Below are positions 53,665-62,170 of a DNA stretch of 64,000 bases, in pieces. The notes beneath the pieces are model-generated. The model worked only from the letters and a program-made list of their open reading frames with translations, was not told the DNA's origin and did no database searches. Position numbers and translations under genes: made by a program. The stretch spans positions 525,149 to 589,148 of the forward strand of contig NZ_KQ236688.1 in NCBI RefSeq assembly GCF_001183545.1, written 5' to 3'. Within the stretch, counting starts at the first letter, position 1, and every line of letters starts with the position of its first letter. Origin of the DNA: Cellvibrio sp. pealriver. Its GTDB lineage: Bacteria; Pseudomonadota; Gammaproteobacteria; Pseudomonadales; Cellvibrionaceae.

Positions 53665-54383
53665 AACGAACTCCTGCGAATTTTTTGCCGTTGGGATGTC
53701 ATGACCATCGCCAAGATTACCTTGATCATATAGTGCGCTGATTTGAGCCCCGATATAGAAGATTCTCCACCTTGCCGCTCTACCATCTCTACAGACACTT
53801 CCTGAATGCGGAAATCATTTTTGCCTAGCAAAATAATAGTTTCGGGCTCGGGGTAATCAGTGGGATAGTTGGAGGCAAGAAATGCTATAGCTTGCTTGTT
53901 GTAAGCACGAAAACCAGATGTACTATCTGTAATTTTTTTTCGGATTAAAACTCTATTCATTAACTCAAAAATACGGATGCCCACGCGGCGCATAAATGTA
54001 GATTGGAATCCTTGTGTTTTTTCAACAAAGCGGGAGCCTATACAGGCATCACTTTGATTTTGTTGTAGCGGAGCTAAAATTTTAGGAATTTCACTGGCAA
54101 GGTGTTGTCCATCACCATCAAACTGAATAGCATAATCAAAATCCTTATAGAATGCGTACTTAAACCCTGTTTGCACTGCGCCACCGATGCCAAGATTGGC
54201 AGGCAGTTGAATAACAGTGGCTAATCCATTTGCTTCCGCTTCGCGCTGTGTATCATCTTTGGAACCATCATTGACAACCAGACATTCGTAGTCTGGATTC
54301 GCATTTTTCAATGACTGAATAACCTTGCGAATATTTTTTTCTTCGTTGTAAGCAGGGATAATTATTAAAATTCGCTCACGCAT
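53661..54383 (-). CDS. GT2 glycosyltransferase, DPM1-like
   Basis: 240 residues. Soluble GT-A fold: LIIIPAYNEEKNIRKVIQSL, VVNDGSKDDT, LGIGGAVQTGFKYA, and the metal site FDGDGQH. There are no long C-terminal membrane helices. Such enzymes make polyprenyl-phosphate-linked hexose from a nucleotide sugar, which GT-C enzymes then use; the gene lies between two GT-C genes. It overlaps the DUF2304 gene by 4 bases, indicating translational coupling. Confidence 0.87.
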   Translation of the reverse strand: MRERILIIIPAYNEEKNIRKVIQSLKNANPDYECLVVNDGSKDDTQREAEANGLATVIQLPANLGIGGAVQTGFKYAFYKDFDYAIQFDGDGQHLASEIPKILAPLQQNQSDACIGSRFVEKTQGFQSTFMRRVGIRIFELMNRVLIRKKITDSTSGFRAYNKQAIAFLASNYPTDYPEPETIILLGKNDFRIQEVSVEMVERQGGESSISGLKSAHYMIKVILAMVMTSQRQKIRRSSL

Positions 54384-54395
54384 AAAATCTCACCT

Positions 54396-56336
54396 TTACT
54401 CGCTAACAGGTGCAGCTTGTTCTTGATTGGTTACTTTTGGGGTAATTGTAATCACAGTATTTACCCAGTTGGCATGGTCCCATTTGTCATCTTTAAGGGG
54501 GGCTACTTTTAGTGTTAGTTTCTGTACGTTCCGAACATCGATTGTGGTCACAGGAATAGTTCGCTCGTAACCAAAAATGGGCGGCGACTCCCACAGCAGT
54601 TTGTCATCACCCCATACAGAAAATTGAACATCGGATGTTCCCACCTCATCATCCAAGGCAGCGATAAAACTGAACTCTGCTGCATCTGGCGGTAGTTGAT
54701 ATTGAATGTCAGAGCTGGCATGTGTGCCTATGCCTTGGGCGTAACGACGGTTAGCGATAGAAAGATGGTTACCATCGAAGCTACGATTCAAGGCCATTGT
54801 GCCGTGATCTTGTCTGGCGTAAACCAACGGGAGCGCGGTCAAAAATATTTGATTTTCTGCCAGTTCGATCTCGTGAATATGGAATCGATCAAAAAAGCAT
54901 TTAGTCATTAATACTGTGGTTAACAAAAAAAACCATAAAGAAACAATGGGAATTTTCAGTGTAAAAAGCGCTATTTTTTTAAGCCAATGAAATGCTTTTC
55001 CATTTATGAGGAGGTCGATAATTGCTATCAAAAGCAACGCCATTGTCCCCCATGCGAGTCCGAACCATATGTCCGAGCCGTTGATCTCAAGGATGATCAA
55101 CATATTCAAGCTGCAGAGCAGGCTGATAACTATCGGATACAATAGCTTTTGTTGTGTTACTGCACTGTATGCAAGTGCCATCACGACAGCGGGGAAGAGA
55201 TAGCGTTCGTGCATTGCAGGCAATAATGCAAAAAAAGCTAATGCACAAATCGTAGCTGAAAAAAATGCTTGCGATAACAATTGACGACCACTAATTTGCG
55301 ATCCGTTTTTAATGAAAAAATGTATTCCTTGGAAAAACACAGCCAGAGCCGTTAAAGAAAACAATAACATGCCAAAATATTTGGCGGTAAATATTGTGGC
55401 AAATACAGAATCAGCTGCCACACCAAATAAGATGATGCTGTCTGGTGCAACATTTCCTGTTAATAATATCCAGATATTGGCAGCATTAAAGGTTGTCATC
55501 GGATATTGGCCAAGTGTGTCGATATAAGCTTGACTGACAGACTGCCAGAAGTGACCAGCTAAAATTGATGGCATAAAAACAAGAGCGCCAACCAATAAAG
55601 AAATAAAAATACCTAGAATATTTTTCCCGATATTACAGAAAAAAAGAAAACCAAATACAGGTGCAAATGCAATCATTTGAAATTTGGTCAATAACGACAA
55701 CGCAAAAACAGGAATGGCAAGATATGCATAACGTTGATAAGTGGTGAGCAGGAGAGCACAGAACACCATTGTGGCAGGAATCAAATCAACCTGACCCCAA
55801 ATAGGGCCATTCACCAAAATGGCAGGGTTAATCGCTGTAAATAATAAGATAGTGTGAGTGAGATGACGCGGGCTACGAAAGCGCTGTAATTGACTATGTA
55901 CTAAAACAACCAGCAGGCAATGAAAAGCGTTAACTGGTAATTGGGTAAGAAACTTTAAAAAATTATTATGCTCAAGTGGTATGCCTGCAACGTTATAGAA
56001 TTGCCCAACTATATATAGCCAATGAATGTAAAACGGAGGGTAGTTACCATTAAAACCATCGTAACCAGTGGTTGACAGCTGTCGAACCCAATCTTGCCAA
56101 TAGCCAAGATCTTGGCTGTATCCTTTTAAAAATAACAACAAAAAATTGGCTGTAATGGCCAGAACGATATAGCTATGCAGGATATAACGGTTGCTATTGG
56201 CTTCACCTAATGCCAGCGGTTTGATTTCCGGAAACGTAATAGCAGGTTGTGGAGTTTCTGGTGTAAGTGCTGCTGTGGTATCAGCCAATTGCGAGTGTGT
56301 TTTGACTTCGTCAGTAGCATCAGTTGAATTATTCAT
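54396..56336 (-). CDS. Gpi18-like GT-C glycosyltransferase with C-terminal NPCBM-like domain
   Basis: 646 residues. About 45 polar residues, then about twelve membrane helices. The first loop DLGYWQDWVRQLSTTGYDGFNGNYPPFYIHWLYIVG is typical of Gpi18-type mannosyltransferases. After the last helix (about residue 470-490) comes an extracytoplasmic beta-sandwich (about 510-635) with the NPCBM signatures FDGNHLSIANRRYAQGIGTHASSDIQYQLP, FIAALDDE and DVRNVQKLTLKV. NPCBM domains usually occur on secreted glycoside hydrolases. The fusion to a membrane transferase is uncommon and suggests recognition of a surface glycan acceptor. Confidence 0.8.
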   Translation of the reverse strand: MNNSTDATDEVKTHSQLADTTAALTPETPQPAITFPEIKPLALGEANSNRYILHSYIVLAITANFLLLFLKGYSQDLGYWQDWVRQLSTTGYDGFNGNYPPFYIHWLYIVGQFYNVAGIPLEHNNFLKFLTQLPVNAFHCLLVVLVHSQLQRFRSPRHLTHTILLFTAINPAILVNGPIWGQVDLIPATMVFCALLLTTYQRYAYLAIPVFALSLLTKFQMIAFAPVFGFLFFCNIGKNILGIFISLLVGALVFMPSILAGHFWQSVSQAYIDTLGQYPMTTFNAANIWILLTGNVAPDSIILFGVAADSVFATIFTAKYFGMLLFSLTALAVFFQGIHFFIKNGSQISGRQLLSQAFFSATICALAFFALLPAMHERYLFPAVVMALAYSAVTQQKLLYPIVISLLCSLNMLIILEINGSDIWFGLAWGTMALLLIAIIDLLINGKAFHWLKKIALFTLKIPIVSLWFFLLTTVLMTKCFFDRFHIHEIELAENQIFLTALPLVYARQDHGTMALNRSFDGNHLSIANRRYAQGIGTHASSDIQYQLPPDAAEFSFIAALDDEVGTSDVQFSVWGDDKLLWESPPIFGYERTIPVTTIDVRNVQKLTLKVAPLKDDKWDHANWVNTVITITPKVTNQEQAAPVSE

Positions 56337-56374
56337 TTTATTTTATGCAACCTTTTATTGGTAAATGTGGTCGT

Positions 56375-57337
56375 CTATTTATTACTTCGGTTAACAATAT
56401 CGCTGATATGAAATTTAGGGCGACGCTTCACTTCTTCGTAAATTTTTGACAAATATTCGCCAATAATTCCCAAGCAAATCAATTGCACACTGCCGATAAA
56501 TAATAAAGGAAGTAAAACAGAGGCCCAGCCAGGTGTTGCGTTATCGGTCAGTAGACGTACCGCCAAAACCCAAGCAATTAGCGCAAACGATGCAAATCCT
56601 GAAAGCAGACCTAACCATGTGATCATGCGAAGCGGAGCAGTAGAGAATGCAGTAATTCCTTTCCATGCAAAAGAGAGCATTTTTTTCAATGGATATTTGC
56701 TTTCTCCTGCTTCGCGCGCTTGGCGTTCGTATTCCACAATACTCGATGGGTAGCCAACTTCGCGCACAATTCCGCGCAAGAACAAATTGGATTCATCGTA
56801 TTCTTTTAAAGACTCTAATGCGCGACGTGACAGTAGACGAAAGTCGGCATGGTTGAACACCAGATCGACTCCCATTTTTTTCATCACATGATAGTAACCT
56901 TCAGCGGTGAAGCGTTTGAAAAATGTATCTGTATGGCGTGCTGACCTGACTCCATATACAACATCGTTACCTTTGAGGTATTCATCGACCATTGCTTCAA
57001 TATTCTGCGGGTCATCTTGTAGGTCTGCGTCGATACTTACTGTGATGTCTTCCGTAGTGGTGCAAAGACCGGCATAAAGCGCATTCTGATGACCTTTATT
57101 TCGCGACAGTTTAATCGCTACCAGTGCACTATTTTCAGCTGCTGCTTGGGCGAGAATTTTCCAGGTTTTATCTTTGCTACCATCATCGACCAAATAAATT
57201 TTGGATGCTTCATTAATTTTTCCTTTGGCTATCATGGATTCGCGCAGTGATAGCATGGTCGCCAATGTTTTGGGCAACATCTCTTCTTCGTTGTAACAGG
57301 GAATAACAACGGCAAGCGATGGAATTGTTGATGTCAT
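56375..57337 (-). CDS. GT2 polyprenyl-phosphate glycosyltransferase, GtrB-like
   Basis: 320 residues. GT-A catalytic domain (about 5-230: LAVVIPCYNEEEMLPKTL, VDDGSKDKTW, NKGHQNALYAGL, SIDADLQDDP, RGIVREVGYPSSIVEYERQAREAGESKYPL) and two C-terminal membrane helices (about 235-300). It transfers a sugar from UDP/GDP-sugar to undecaprenyl phosphate. ATG 57337 follows AGGAG; the frame extends 13 codons further but overlaps gtrA. The gtrA stop is 1 base upstream, so both are coupled, as in classical gtrAB modules. Confidence 0.9.
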   Translation of the reverse strand: MTSTIPSLAVVIPCYNEEEMLPKTLATMLSLRESMIAKGKINEASKIYLVDDGSKDKTWKILAQAAAENSALVAIKLSRNKGHQNALYAGLCTTTEDITVSIDADLQDDPQNIEAMVDEYLKGNDVVYGVRSARHTDTFFKRFTAEGYYHVMKKMGVDLVFNHADFRLLSRRALESLKEYDESNLFLRGIVREVGYPSSIVEYERQAREAGESKYPLKKMLSFAWKGITAFSTAPLRMITWLGLLSGFASFALIAWVLAVRLLTDNATPGWASVLLPLLFIGSVQLICLGIIGEYLSKIYEEVKRRPKFHISDIVNRSNK

Positions 57338-57338
57338 T

Positions 57339-57734
57339 TTAATGACTCCTGTAAATCCAGAACTTATGCACCACAAAATTCAAGACCACGGTAATTCCAG
57401 TAGCGAGAAATTGGGCAACCAAATAGTGCTCGACCCAAGGGAGGGCGAGATAGTTATCGAATAACCATAAAAAAGCGGCAAACAACAATGTGTTTGTTGA
57501 TAAGCCTATGCCAACCGCTAGCGCATACTTGGGAATAGTGTGCGCGTGGTTGCTAGTGCTCTGGAATGTATAGTGGTAGTTCGCCCAGTAGTTAAAAATT
57601 GAAGAAAGCACATAGCCTACAGCTGAGGCAAACACCTCCGGGAGCAGGCGGCTTTCTACAAACAAGATCAGTAATAAAAACTGAATCAGGGTGGAAATTC
57701 CACCAATACCTACAAATAAGGCGAAGCGTTTCAT
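57339..57734 (-). CDS. GtrA-family membrane protein
   Basis: 131 residues with four membrane helices: KRFALFVGIGGISTLIQFLLLILFVES, ASAVGYVLSSIFNYWANYHYTF, ALAVGIGLSTNTLLFAAFLWL and LVAQFLATGITVVLNFVVHKFWIY. GtrA proteins are thought to flip or assist undecaprenyl-phosphate sugars made by GtrB. ATG 57734 matches the family start; the longer frame adds 39 polar residues with no ribosome site. First gene of the six-gene cluster. Confidence 0.88.
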   Translation of the reverse strand: MKRFALFVGIGGISTLIQFLLLILFVESRLLPEVFASAVGYVLSSIFNYWANYHYTFQSTSNHAHTIPKYALAVGIGLSTNTLLFAAFLWLFDNYLALPWVEHYLVAQFLATGITVVLNFVVHKFWIYRSH

Positions 57735-57949
57735 TGTTATTCTATTAAATAATGTTGCGACGGTTGGCCAACAACAGACTTTTTGTTGCTGGCTTTTACG
57801 GTTGATATCCCTGCTCAAATTCTGCTGCACATTACCACATTTTTGTGGCAATAGTGGTGTGAATTACAGTATTGACTGTGTATCAAAAGAGAGGGTGTGA
57901 TTCAGGTTGTGATATTGATTTCAAGGGGGAAGGTTTCATCCTGATGACA

Positions 57950-58177
57950 TCAGGCCCAACGCAATGCTGCTCCAGCGCGTTCGATGTACATGTACTCGGT
58001 TTTGTTGGTTATTGGATGACATGCATGACGTAAGTGGTGATGATCACTTGTGGAGCCCATATATTCCCAGCAGCTTCCTTCATGTACGCACAATGCGTCG
58101 CCATCATTGAGGCGATAGCTGGCCAGTTCGTCCCACATTCTTTGCCATTCAGGATGATTGAGATCAAGGTATTCCAT
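57950..58177 (-). CDS. Small conserved-looking hypothetical protein
   Basis: 75 residues, soluble, rich in aromatic, Cys and His residues: NHPEWQRMWDELASYRLNDGDALCVHEGSCWEYMGS, then DHHHLRHACHP. It might bind a metal, but the family is not recognised. ATG 58177 is preceded by AAGGA at 7 bases, better than the ATG 11 codons upstream. It stands alone between the glycosyltransferase cluster and the MerR gene. Confidence 0.6.
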   Translation of the reverse strand: MEYLDLNHPEWQRMWDELASYRLNDGDALCVHEGSCWEYMGSTSDHHHLRHACHPITNKTEYMYIERAGAALRWA

Positions 58178-58460
58178 ATATTGTCCTTCAGGTGAAAAAC
58201 CACATTGCAAGGATAAAATCTATTCAGTTATTCTGTATTATTAATTAAGTTTGTCAAATATAATTAATAAGTATTTGATTTTATTATCTTTATTGGTTTT
58301 TCAGCTGCATCAGCTGGCGCTTATTATATATATTTTTTATGAATTTGTGGCGCTTAAAGTTTCTTTTTTGTAATTAAATGTAGTAAAAAGAATGCTTTTC
58401 TGGCAAACGTTACATTTACAGTAAGGTTTTTTGTCGGAAATGTTCAAATAGGAGGGATGT

Positions 58461-58910
58461 ATGAATATCAGCCAGGCTTCTGAAGCGTGTGGCTTGCCCG
58501 GTAAAACTATCCGTTACTATGAGGAAATTGGTTTGGTGGTGCCTAAGCGACAAGAGGGCAATGATTACCGGTTTTATTCTGGATATGAAATAGCGCAGTT
58601 GCGTCTCCTGCAGCAGGGTCGAATAGCGGGTTTTACGCTGGCGGAATGTCGGGAGCTGCTGGCGCTCTATAATAATCCCTCAGCATATAGTTCTGAGCAT
58701 GCCAATCAGTTGGTTAATCAGAAGGTTTTACATATTGATCAGCAGCTTGCTGCTTTACAGGTCTTGCGTGCAACCCTACTTACAATCGGGCAGACTGGAG
58801 AGAGTAAGGGGGTAATTTCCGAGGCGCAAAAAGACACGGCTCAGCAGTTGACCTCATCAGGTTTAGGAATGGCGTTTAGGTTGGTGGACGAGTCCAGAGG
58901 GGCTAGTTAG
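58461..58910 (+). CDS. MerR-family regulator (CueR-like, without metal-loop cysteines)
   Basis: 149 residues. Winged helix-turn-helix at the N-terminus (MNISQASEACGLPGKTIRYYEEIGLVVPKRQEGNDYRFYSGYEIAQLRLLQQGRIAGFTLAECRELL; key motif TIRYYE) and a dimerization helix (about 80-112). In copper-sensing CueR the following loop holds two metal-binding cysteines; here it reads LLTIGQTGESKGVI with none, and only C9 and C63 remain in the whole protein. The signal it senses is thus unlikely to be the usual soft metal. GGAGG precedes the ATG. No metal exporter is adjacent. Confidence 0.85.
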   Translation: MNISQASEACGLPGKTIRYYEEIGLVVPKRQEGNDYRFYSGYEIAQLRLLQQGRIAGFTLAECRELLALYNNPSAYSSEHANQLVNQKVLHIDQQLAALQVLRATLLTIGQTGESKGVISEAQKDTAQQLTSSGLGMAFRLVDESRGAS

Positions 58911-58987
58911 CATTTGAGTACCGGTATTTTTCTACATCGAAAAACGCTATGATGCGCGCCATTTAATTATTTACCTCTGGGGTGACT

Positions 58988-59557
58988 ATGAGCATCAAAT
59001 CTGACAAGTGGATGCGCCGTATGGCTGAAGAGCATGGCATGATCGAGCCTTTCGAACCGGGGCAGATTCGTTACGATGCGGCGGGTCAAAGGATAGTTTC
59101 TTACGGCACGTCCAGCTATGGCTATGATGTTCGCTGTGCTGATGAATTTAAAATTTTTACAAATGTTCATTCAACAGTAGTCGATCCTAAAAATTTCGAT
59201 GAAAAAAGTTTTGTCGATATTAAAAGTGATGTTTGCATCATTCCTCCAAATTCTTTTGCGCTAGCGCGAACTGTTGAATATTTTAGAATTCCTCGCAATA
59301 TTCTGACCGTATGTTTGGGTAAATCGACGTATGCACGTTGTGGAATTATTGTTAATGTGACGCCGCTTGAGCCTGAATGGGAAGGGCATGTAACCCTTGA
59401 GTTCTCCAACACAACACCGCTTCCCGCTAAAATTTATGCCAATGAAGGTGTTGCGCAAATGTTGTTTTTTGAATCAGATGAAATTTGCGAAACATCCTAC
59501 AAAGACCGTGGAGGGAAATATCAGGGTCAACGTGGCGTAACTTTGCCGCGCACGTGA
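58988..59557 (+). CDS. dcd: dCTP deaminase
   Basis: 189 residues. It deaminates dCTP to dUTP for thymidylate synthesis. Motifs: [96 protein letters not shown] (catalytic Glu in LEPEWEG). ATG 58988 follows GGGGTG; a GTG two codons earlier is possible. The small zinc-ribbon gene starts 7 bases after its stop. Confidence 0.96.
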   Translation: MSIKSDKWMRRMAEEHGMIEPFEPGQIRYDAAGQRIVSYGTSSYGYDVRCADEFKIFTNVHSTVVDPKNFDEKSFVDIKSDVCIIPPNSFALARTVEYFRIPRNILTVCLGKSTYARCGIIVNVTPLEPEWEGHVTLEFSNTTPLPAKIYANEGVAQMLFFESDEICETSYKDRGGKYQGQRGVTLPRT

Positions 59558-59563
59558 TTTGCG

Positions 59564-59749
59564 ATGGGCGATGTCGTTCAGTTTAAAAAGCCGAGCCCTT
59601 TTGATAAGCATAAGGGTAAAACATTATGCCGCAGCGGCTTTCATAAGTGGGTTGTGATAAAAGATAATCAGTTTGATGTAAAGCAGGGAAAGTTAGTGAC
59701 ACTTTTCAAGTGTAGCCGCTGTGGCGAACAAAAAATGGAGCTGAAGTAA
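59564..59749 (+). CDS. Small zinc-ribbon-like protein
   Basis: 61 residues. Cys22 with H27 (CRSGFHKW) and a later CSRCGEQ pair suggest a single zinc-binding site. Basic N-terminus (FKKPSPFDKHKGK). Similar short proteins occur in Pseudomonas-type genomes without assigned function. It is closely spaced after dcd and probably co-transcribed. Confidence 0.7.
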   Translation: MGDVVQFKKPSPFDKHKGKTLCRSGFHKWVVIKDNQFDVKQGKLVTLFKCSRCGEQKMELK

Positions 59750-59959
59750 ATCTTGTTATCGCTATTCGATTTGCATTAACTCTGGATTTACTGGATTGAA
59801 CGCGTGTTTTGGCTGCTGGTGAGCATGTCATGTCACAGATAGGCAAAACCTGTTGTCGCTTATGTGTGCTCACACTATTTGCTGCGGACATCAGGCTTTG
59901 TTTTTTTAAAACTGCAGGGCTCTGCGCGTTAATTTCGATCCTTCGTGTAATGCTGGTAG

Positions 59960-60661
59960 TTAGCCTGCCAGCCCCACATAAACCTCATGTACATCGTCGT
60001 CGTTATCGATGGCAGCGAGGAAGGATTCCACCTCTTCCAGTGCTTCACCGGATAAGCTTACCGGGTTTTTCGGTTTGTAACCGAGCTTTGCAGATACTAC
60101 GGTGAAGCCTTGTGCAGGTAGGGCTTTTTGAACCAAATCCAAATCAGTTAAATCGGTGTAAAAAGTTGCAGTACCGTCTTCATCGGCTTCGAAATCTTGC
60201 GCACCGGCTTCAATTGCCGCCATTTCCGGATCGGCATCTTTATTGGCTGGGCTGGCTTCAATAATACCCAAGTGATCAAAATCCCACGAAACAGAACCTG
60301 ACGTACCCAACTGACCTTTGCGGAATAAACCACGAATGTTGGAGATGGTGCGATTTACGTTGTCGGTAAGGCATTCAACGATGACAGGAACCTGATGCGG
60401 TGCGTAACCTTCATAGACTACTTTTTCATAGTTGATGTTGCCATCGAGTTGGCCGGAGCCTTTTTTGATCGCGCGTTCTAATGTCTCGCGAGTCATCGAT
60501 GCTTTTTTTGCTGCTTCAACCGCGAGGCGCAAGCGTGGGTTCATGTCCGGATCAGCGCCGTTGCGTGCAGCAACCATAATTTCTTTGGTGAGTTTGGTAA
60601 ATAATTTACCTTTGGCATTCGCCGCTTCTTCTTTATGTTTGGCTTTCCACTGTGCGCCCAT
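59960..60661 (-). CDS. YebC/PmpR (TACO1) family protein
   Basis: 233 residues. Three-domain YebC fold: [107 protein letters not shown], with an acidic C-terminus ([15 protein letters not shown]). Members act as DNA-binding regulators or as translation factors that relieve stalling at proline runs. The N-terminus lacks the usual AGHSKW, so it is a second YebC subgroup, and a canonical yebC-ruvC copy probably exists elsewhere. GAGGCGAG precedes ATG 60661. Confidence 0.88.
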   Translation of the reverse strand: MGAQWKAKHKEEAANAKGKLFTKLTKEIMVAARNGADPDMNPRLRLAVEAAKKASMTRETLERAIKKGSGQLDGNINYEKVVYEGYAPHQVPVIVECLTDNVNRTISNIRGLFRKGQLGTSGSVSWDFDHLGIIEASPANKDADPEMAAIEAGAQDFEADEDGTATFYTDLTDLDLVQKALPAQGFTVVSAKLGYKPKNPVSLSGEALEEVESFLAAIDNDDDVHEVYVGLAG

Positions 60662-60726
60662 GATTCTCGCCTCTGTGATGCACATCAAGATGTGCGTGGT
60701 TATTAATTTATGTAGTTTATAAAATC

Positions 60727-60745
60727 GGGCGCAATTCATGCGCCC
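60727..60745 (-). terminator. Hairpin after dapD
   Basis: GGGCGCA / TGCGCCC with a 5-nt loop, followed on the minus strand by GATTTTAT. Moderate terminator for dapD. Confidence 0.5.
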
Positions 60746-60766
60746 TTAAAAATGCTTTTCAGAACA

Positions 60767-61798
60767 TTAATTCGCGTGCAATGCAGTATTTAATTGCAAT
60801 GCGCTTTTGTTCGTAACAACTTCTACTCGGCCGGTTATAGAGTTGCGGCGGAATACCAAATCCGATACGCCTGCAAGTTCGCGGGCTTTAAGTGTTTTCA
60901 CTTCGTTGCCTGCTTCGTCCAACACAACGACTTTGGTTCCAGCAGTGACGTAGAGGCCGGATTCTACTTTGCAGCGGTCGCCCAATGGAATACCAATTCC
61001 AGCATTAGCACCGATCAGGGATTCTTTACCCACGGAGATAACAATATTGCCACCGCCCGAGAGCGTGCCCATTGTTGAACTGCCGCCGCCCAAGTCTGAA
61101 CCTGCGCCGACAAATACACCTGCAGAGATACGCCCTTCAATCATCGCAGGGCCTTCGGTGCCTGCGTTAAAGTTGACAAAACCTTCATGCATGATGGTGG
61201 TGCCTTCACCCAGATATGCTCCCAAACGCACGCGTGCAGTGTGCGCAACACGTACGCCTTTGGGTACGACATAGTTGGTCATTTTGGGGAATTTATCCAC
61301 GCAGGATACTTCCAGTTCTTCGCCGTTCAGACGTGCTTGTAATTGGCGGGCAGGTAATTCGTTTACATCGATAGCGCCTTGGTTTGTCCATGCCACATTT
61401 GGCAGCACACCAAAAATACCCGCTAACACAGTGTTGTGTGGTTTTACCAAGCGGTGTGATAACAAATGTAATTTTAAATAACCTTCCGGTACGGACGCAG
61501 GATTGGTATCCGTTGCAAGCAGGGTTGCTACCAGAGGACGCTTGCTATTGGTCAATGCTTTGGCAATTTCTGCGTGTTCGGTATCGCCCGCAATCGTTAA
61601 TGCCTGGGCGATTTCACTTGCTTGGTTGTTGCTGATGGCAATTGCCTGATTGCCTTCACTGTAGCCTACGATATTGGCAACAGCACGGGCACTTGCTTCA
61701 GACGGTGCGAGTATCGGTTTTGCATAAAATACTTCCAGCCATTCGCCTTTTGCGTTTTGCGTACCAATACCTAAACCGAGTGCATAAAGTTGAGTCAT
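60767..61798 (-). CDS. dapD: Tetrahydrodipicolinate N-succinyltransferase
   Basis: 343 residues, the long Pseudomonas-type DapD. It succinylates tetrahydrodipicolinate in lysine and peptidoglycan-precursor synthesis. The left-handed beta-helix is seen in VRLGAYLGEGTTIMHEGFVNFNAGTEGPAMIEGRISAGVFVGAGSDLGGGSSTMGTLSGGG and GANAGIGIPLGDRCKVESGLYVTAGT. ATG 61798 is preferred over ATG 61804, because AGGA is then 6 bases away. It is part of the minus-strand run dapC-nth-yffB-dapD. Confidence 0.96.
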   Translation of the reverse strand: MTQLYALGLGIGTQNAKGEWLEVFYAKPILAPSEASARAVANIVGYSEGNQAIAISNNQASEIAQALTIAGDTEHAEIAKALTNSKRPLVATLLATDTNPASVPEGYLKLHLLSHRLVKPHNTVLAGIFGVLPNVAWTNQGAIDVNELPARQLQARLNGEELEVSCVDKFPKMTNYVVPKGVRVAHTARVRLGAYLGEGTTIMHEGFVNFNAGTEGPAMIEGRISAGVFVGAGSDLGGGSSTMGTLSGGGNIVISVGKESLIGANAGIGIPLGDRCKVESGLYVTAGTKVVVLDEAGNEVKTLKARELAGVSDLVFRRNSITGRVEVVTNKSALQLNTALHAN

Positions 61799-61824
61799 GA
61801 TCATTCCTGCTGTATTTCAAAAAA

Positions 61825-62166
61825 TTAATTAAAAAGAGTGCGGTATTCTGTTTCTTTGAAGCCGACATACTGTTGTTTGCCGGTATCCAGTAATGGGCGT
61901 TTTATCAAGGTTGGGTTCGCCAGAATTATATTGACTGCATCTGCGGTAAATTGTTGTTTGGTCGCATCATCCAGTTCTTTCCAGGTAGTGCTGCGTTTAT
62001 TGACGAGCGCGTCCAACCCTAATGCATCAATCCAGTTTTTAATCTGTTGTGGTTCCAATCCATCTGCGCGAAAGTCATGAAATTGATAGGTGATAGCATT
62101 TTTTTCAAGCCAAGTGCGGGCTTTTTTTACTGTATCGCAATTTTTAATACCGTAGAGCGTAATCAT
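61825..62166 (-). CDS. yffB: ArsC-like reductase-fold protein, YffB/Spx type
   Basis: 113 residues. Thioredoxin-like ArsC fold with YGIKNCDTVKKARTWLEKN at the N-terminus (single Cys in the C-D-T motif), FHDFRADGL, LVNKRSTTWKEL and PTLIKRPLL. The lone Cys and lack of arsenate genes point to YffB and not to a true arsenate reductase. In Pseudomonas-type genomes it lies between dapC and dapD, close to the order here. Function not established; possibly glutathione-dependent thiol chemistry. Confidence 0.88.
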   Translation of the reverse strand: MITLYGIKNCDTVKKARTWLEKNAITYQFHDFRADGLEPQQIKNWIDALGLDALVNKRSTTWKELDDATKQQFTADAVNIILANPTLIKRPLLDTGKQQYVGFKETEYRTLFN

Positions 62167-62170
62167 AATC

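Noticed and set aside
59809..60105. Plus-strand 98-residue frame between the zinc-ribbon gene and yebC-like gene
   Set aside because: More than a third is antisense to the yebC-like gene and the composition (Arg/His/Pro/Cys-rich) looks like a non-coding translation.
61825..62166. Arsenate reductase
   Set aside because: Only the ArsC fold is shared; position with the dap genes and the single-Cys motif fit the YffB/Spx-type group, and no other arsenic gene is present.
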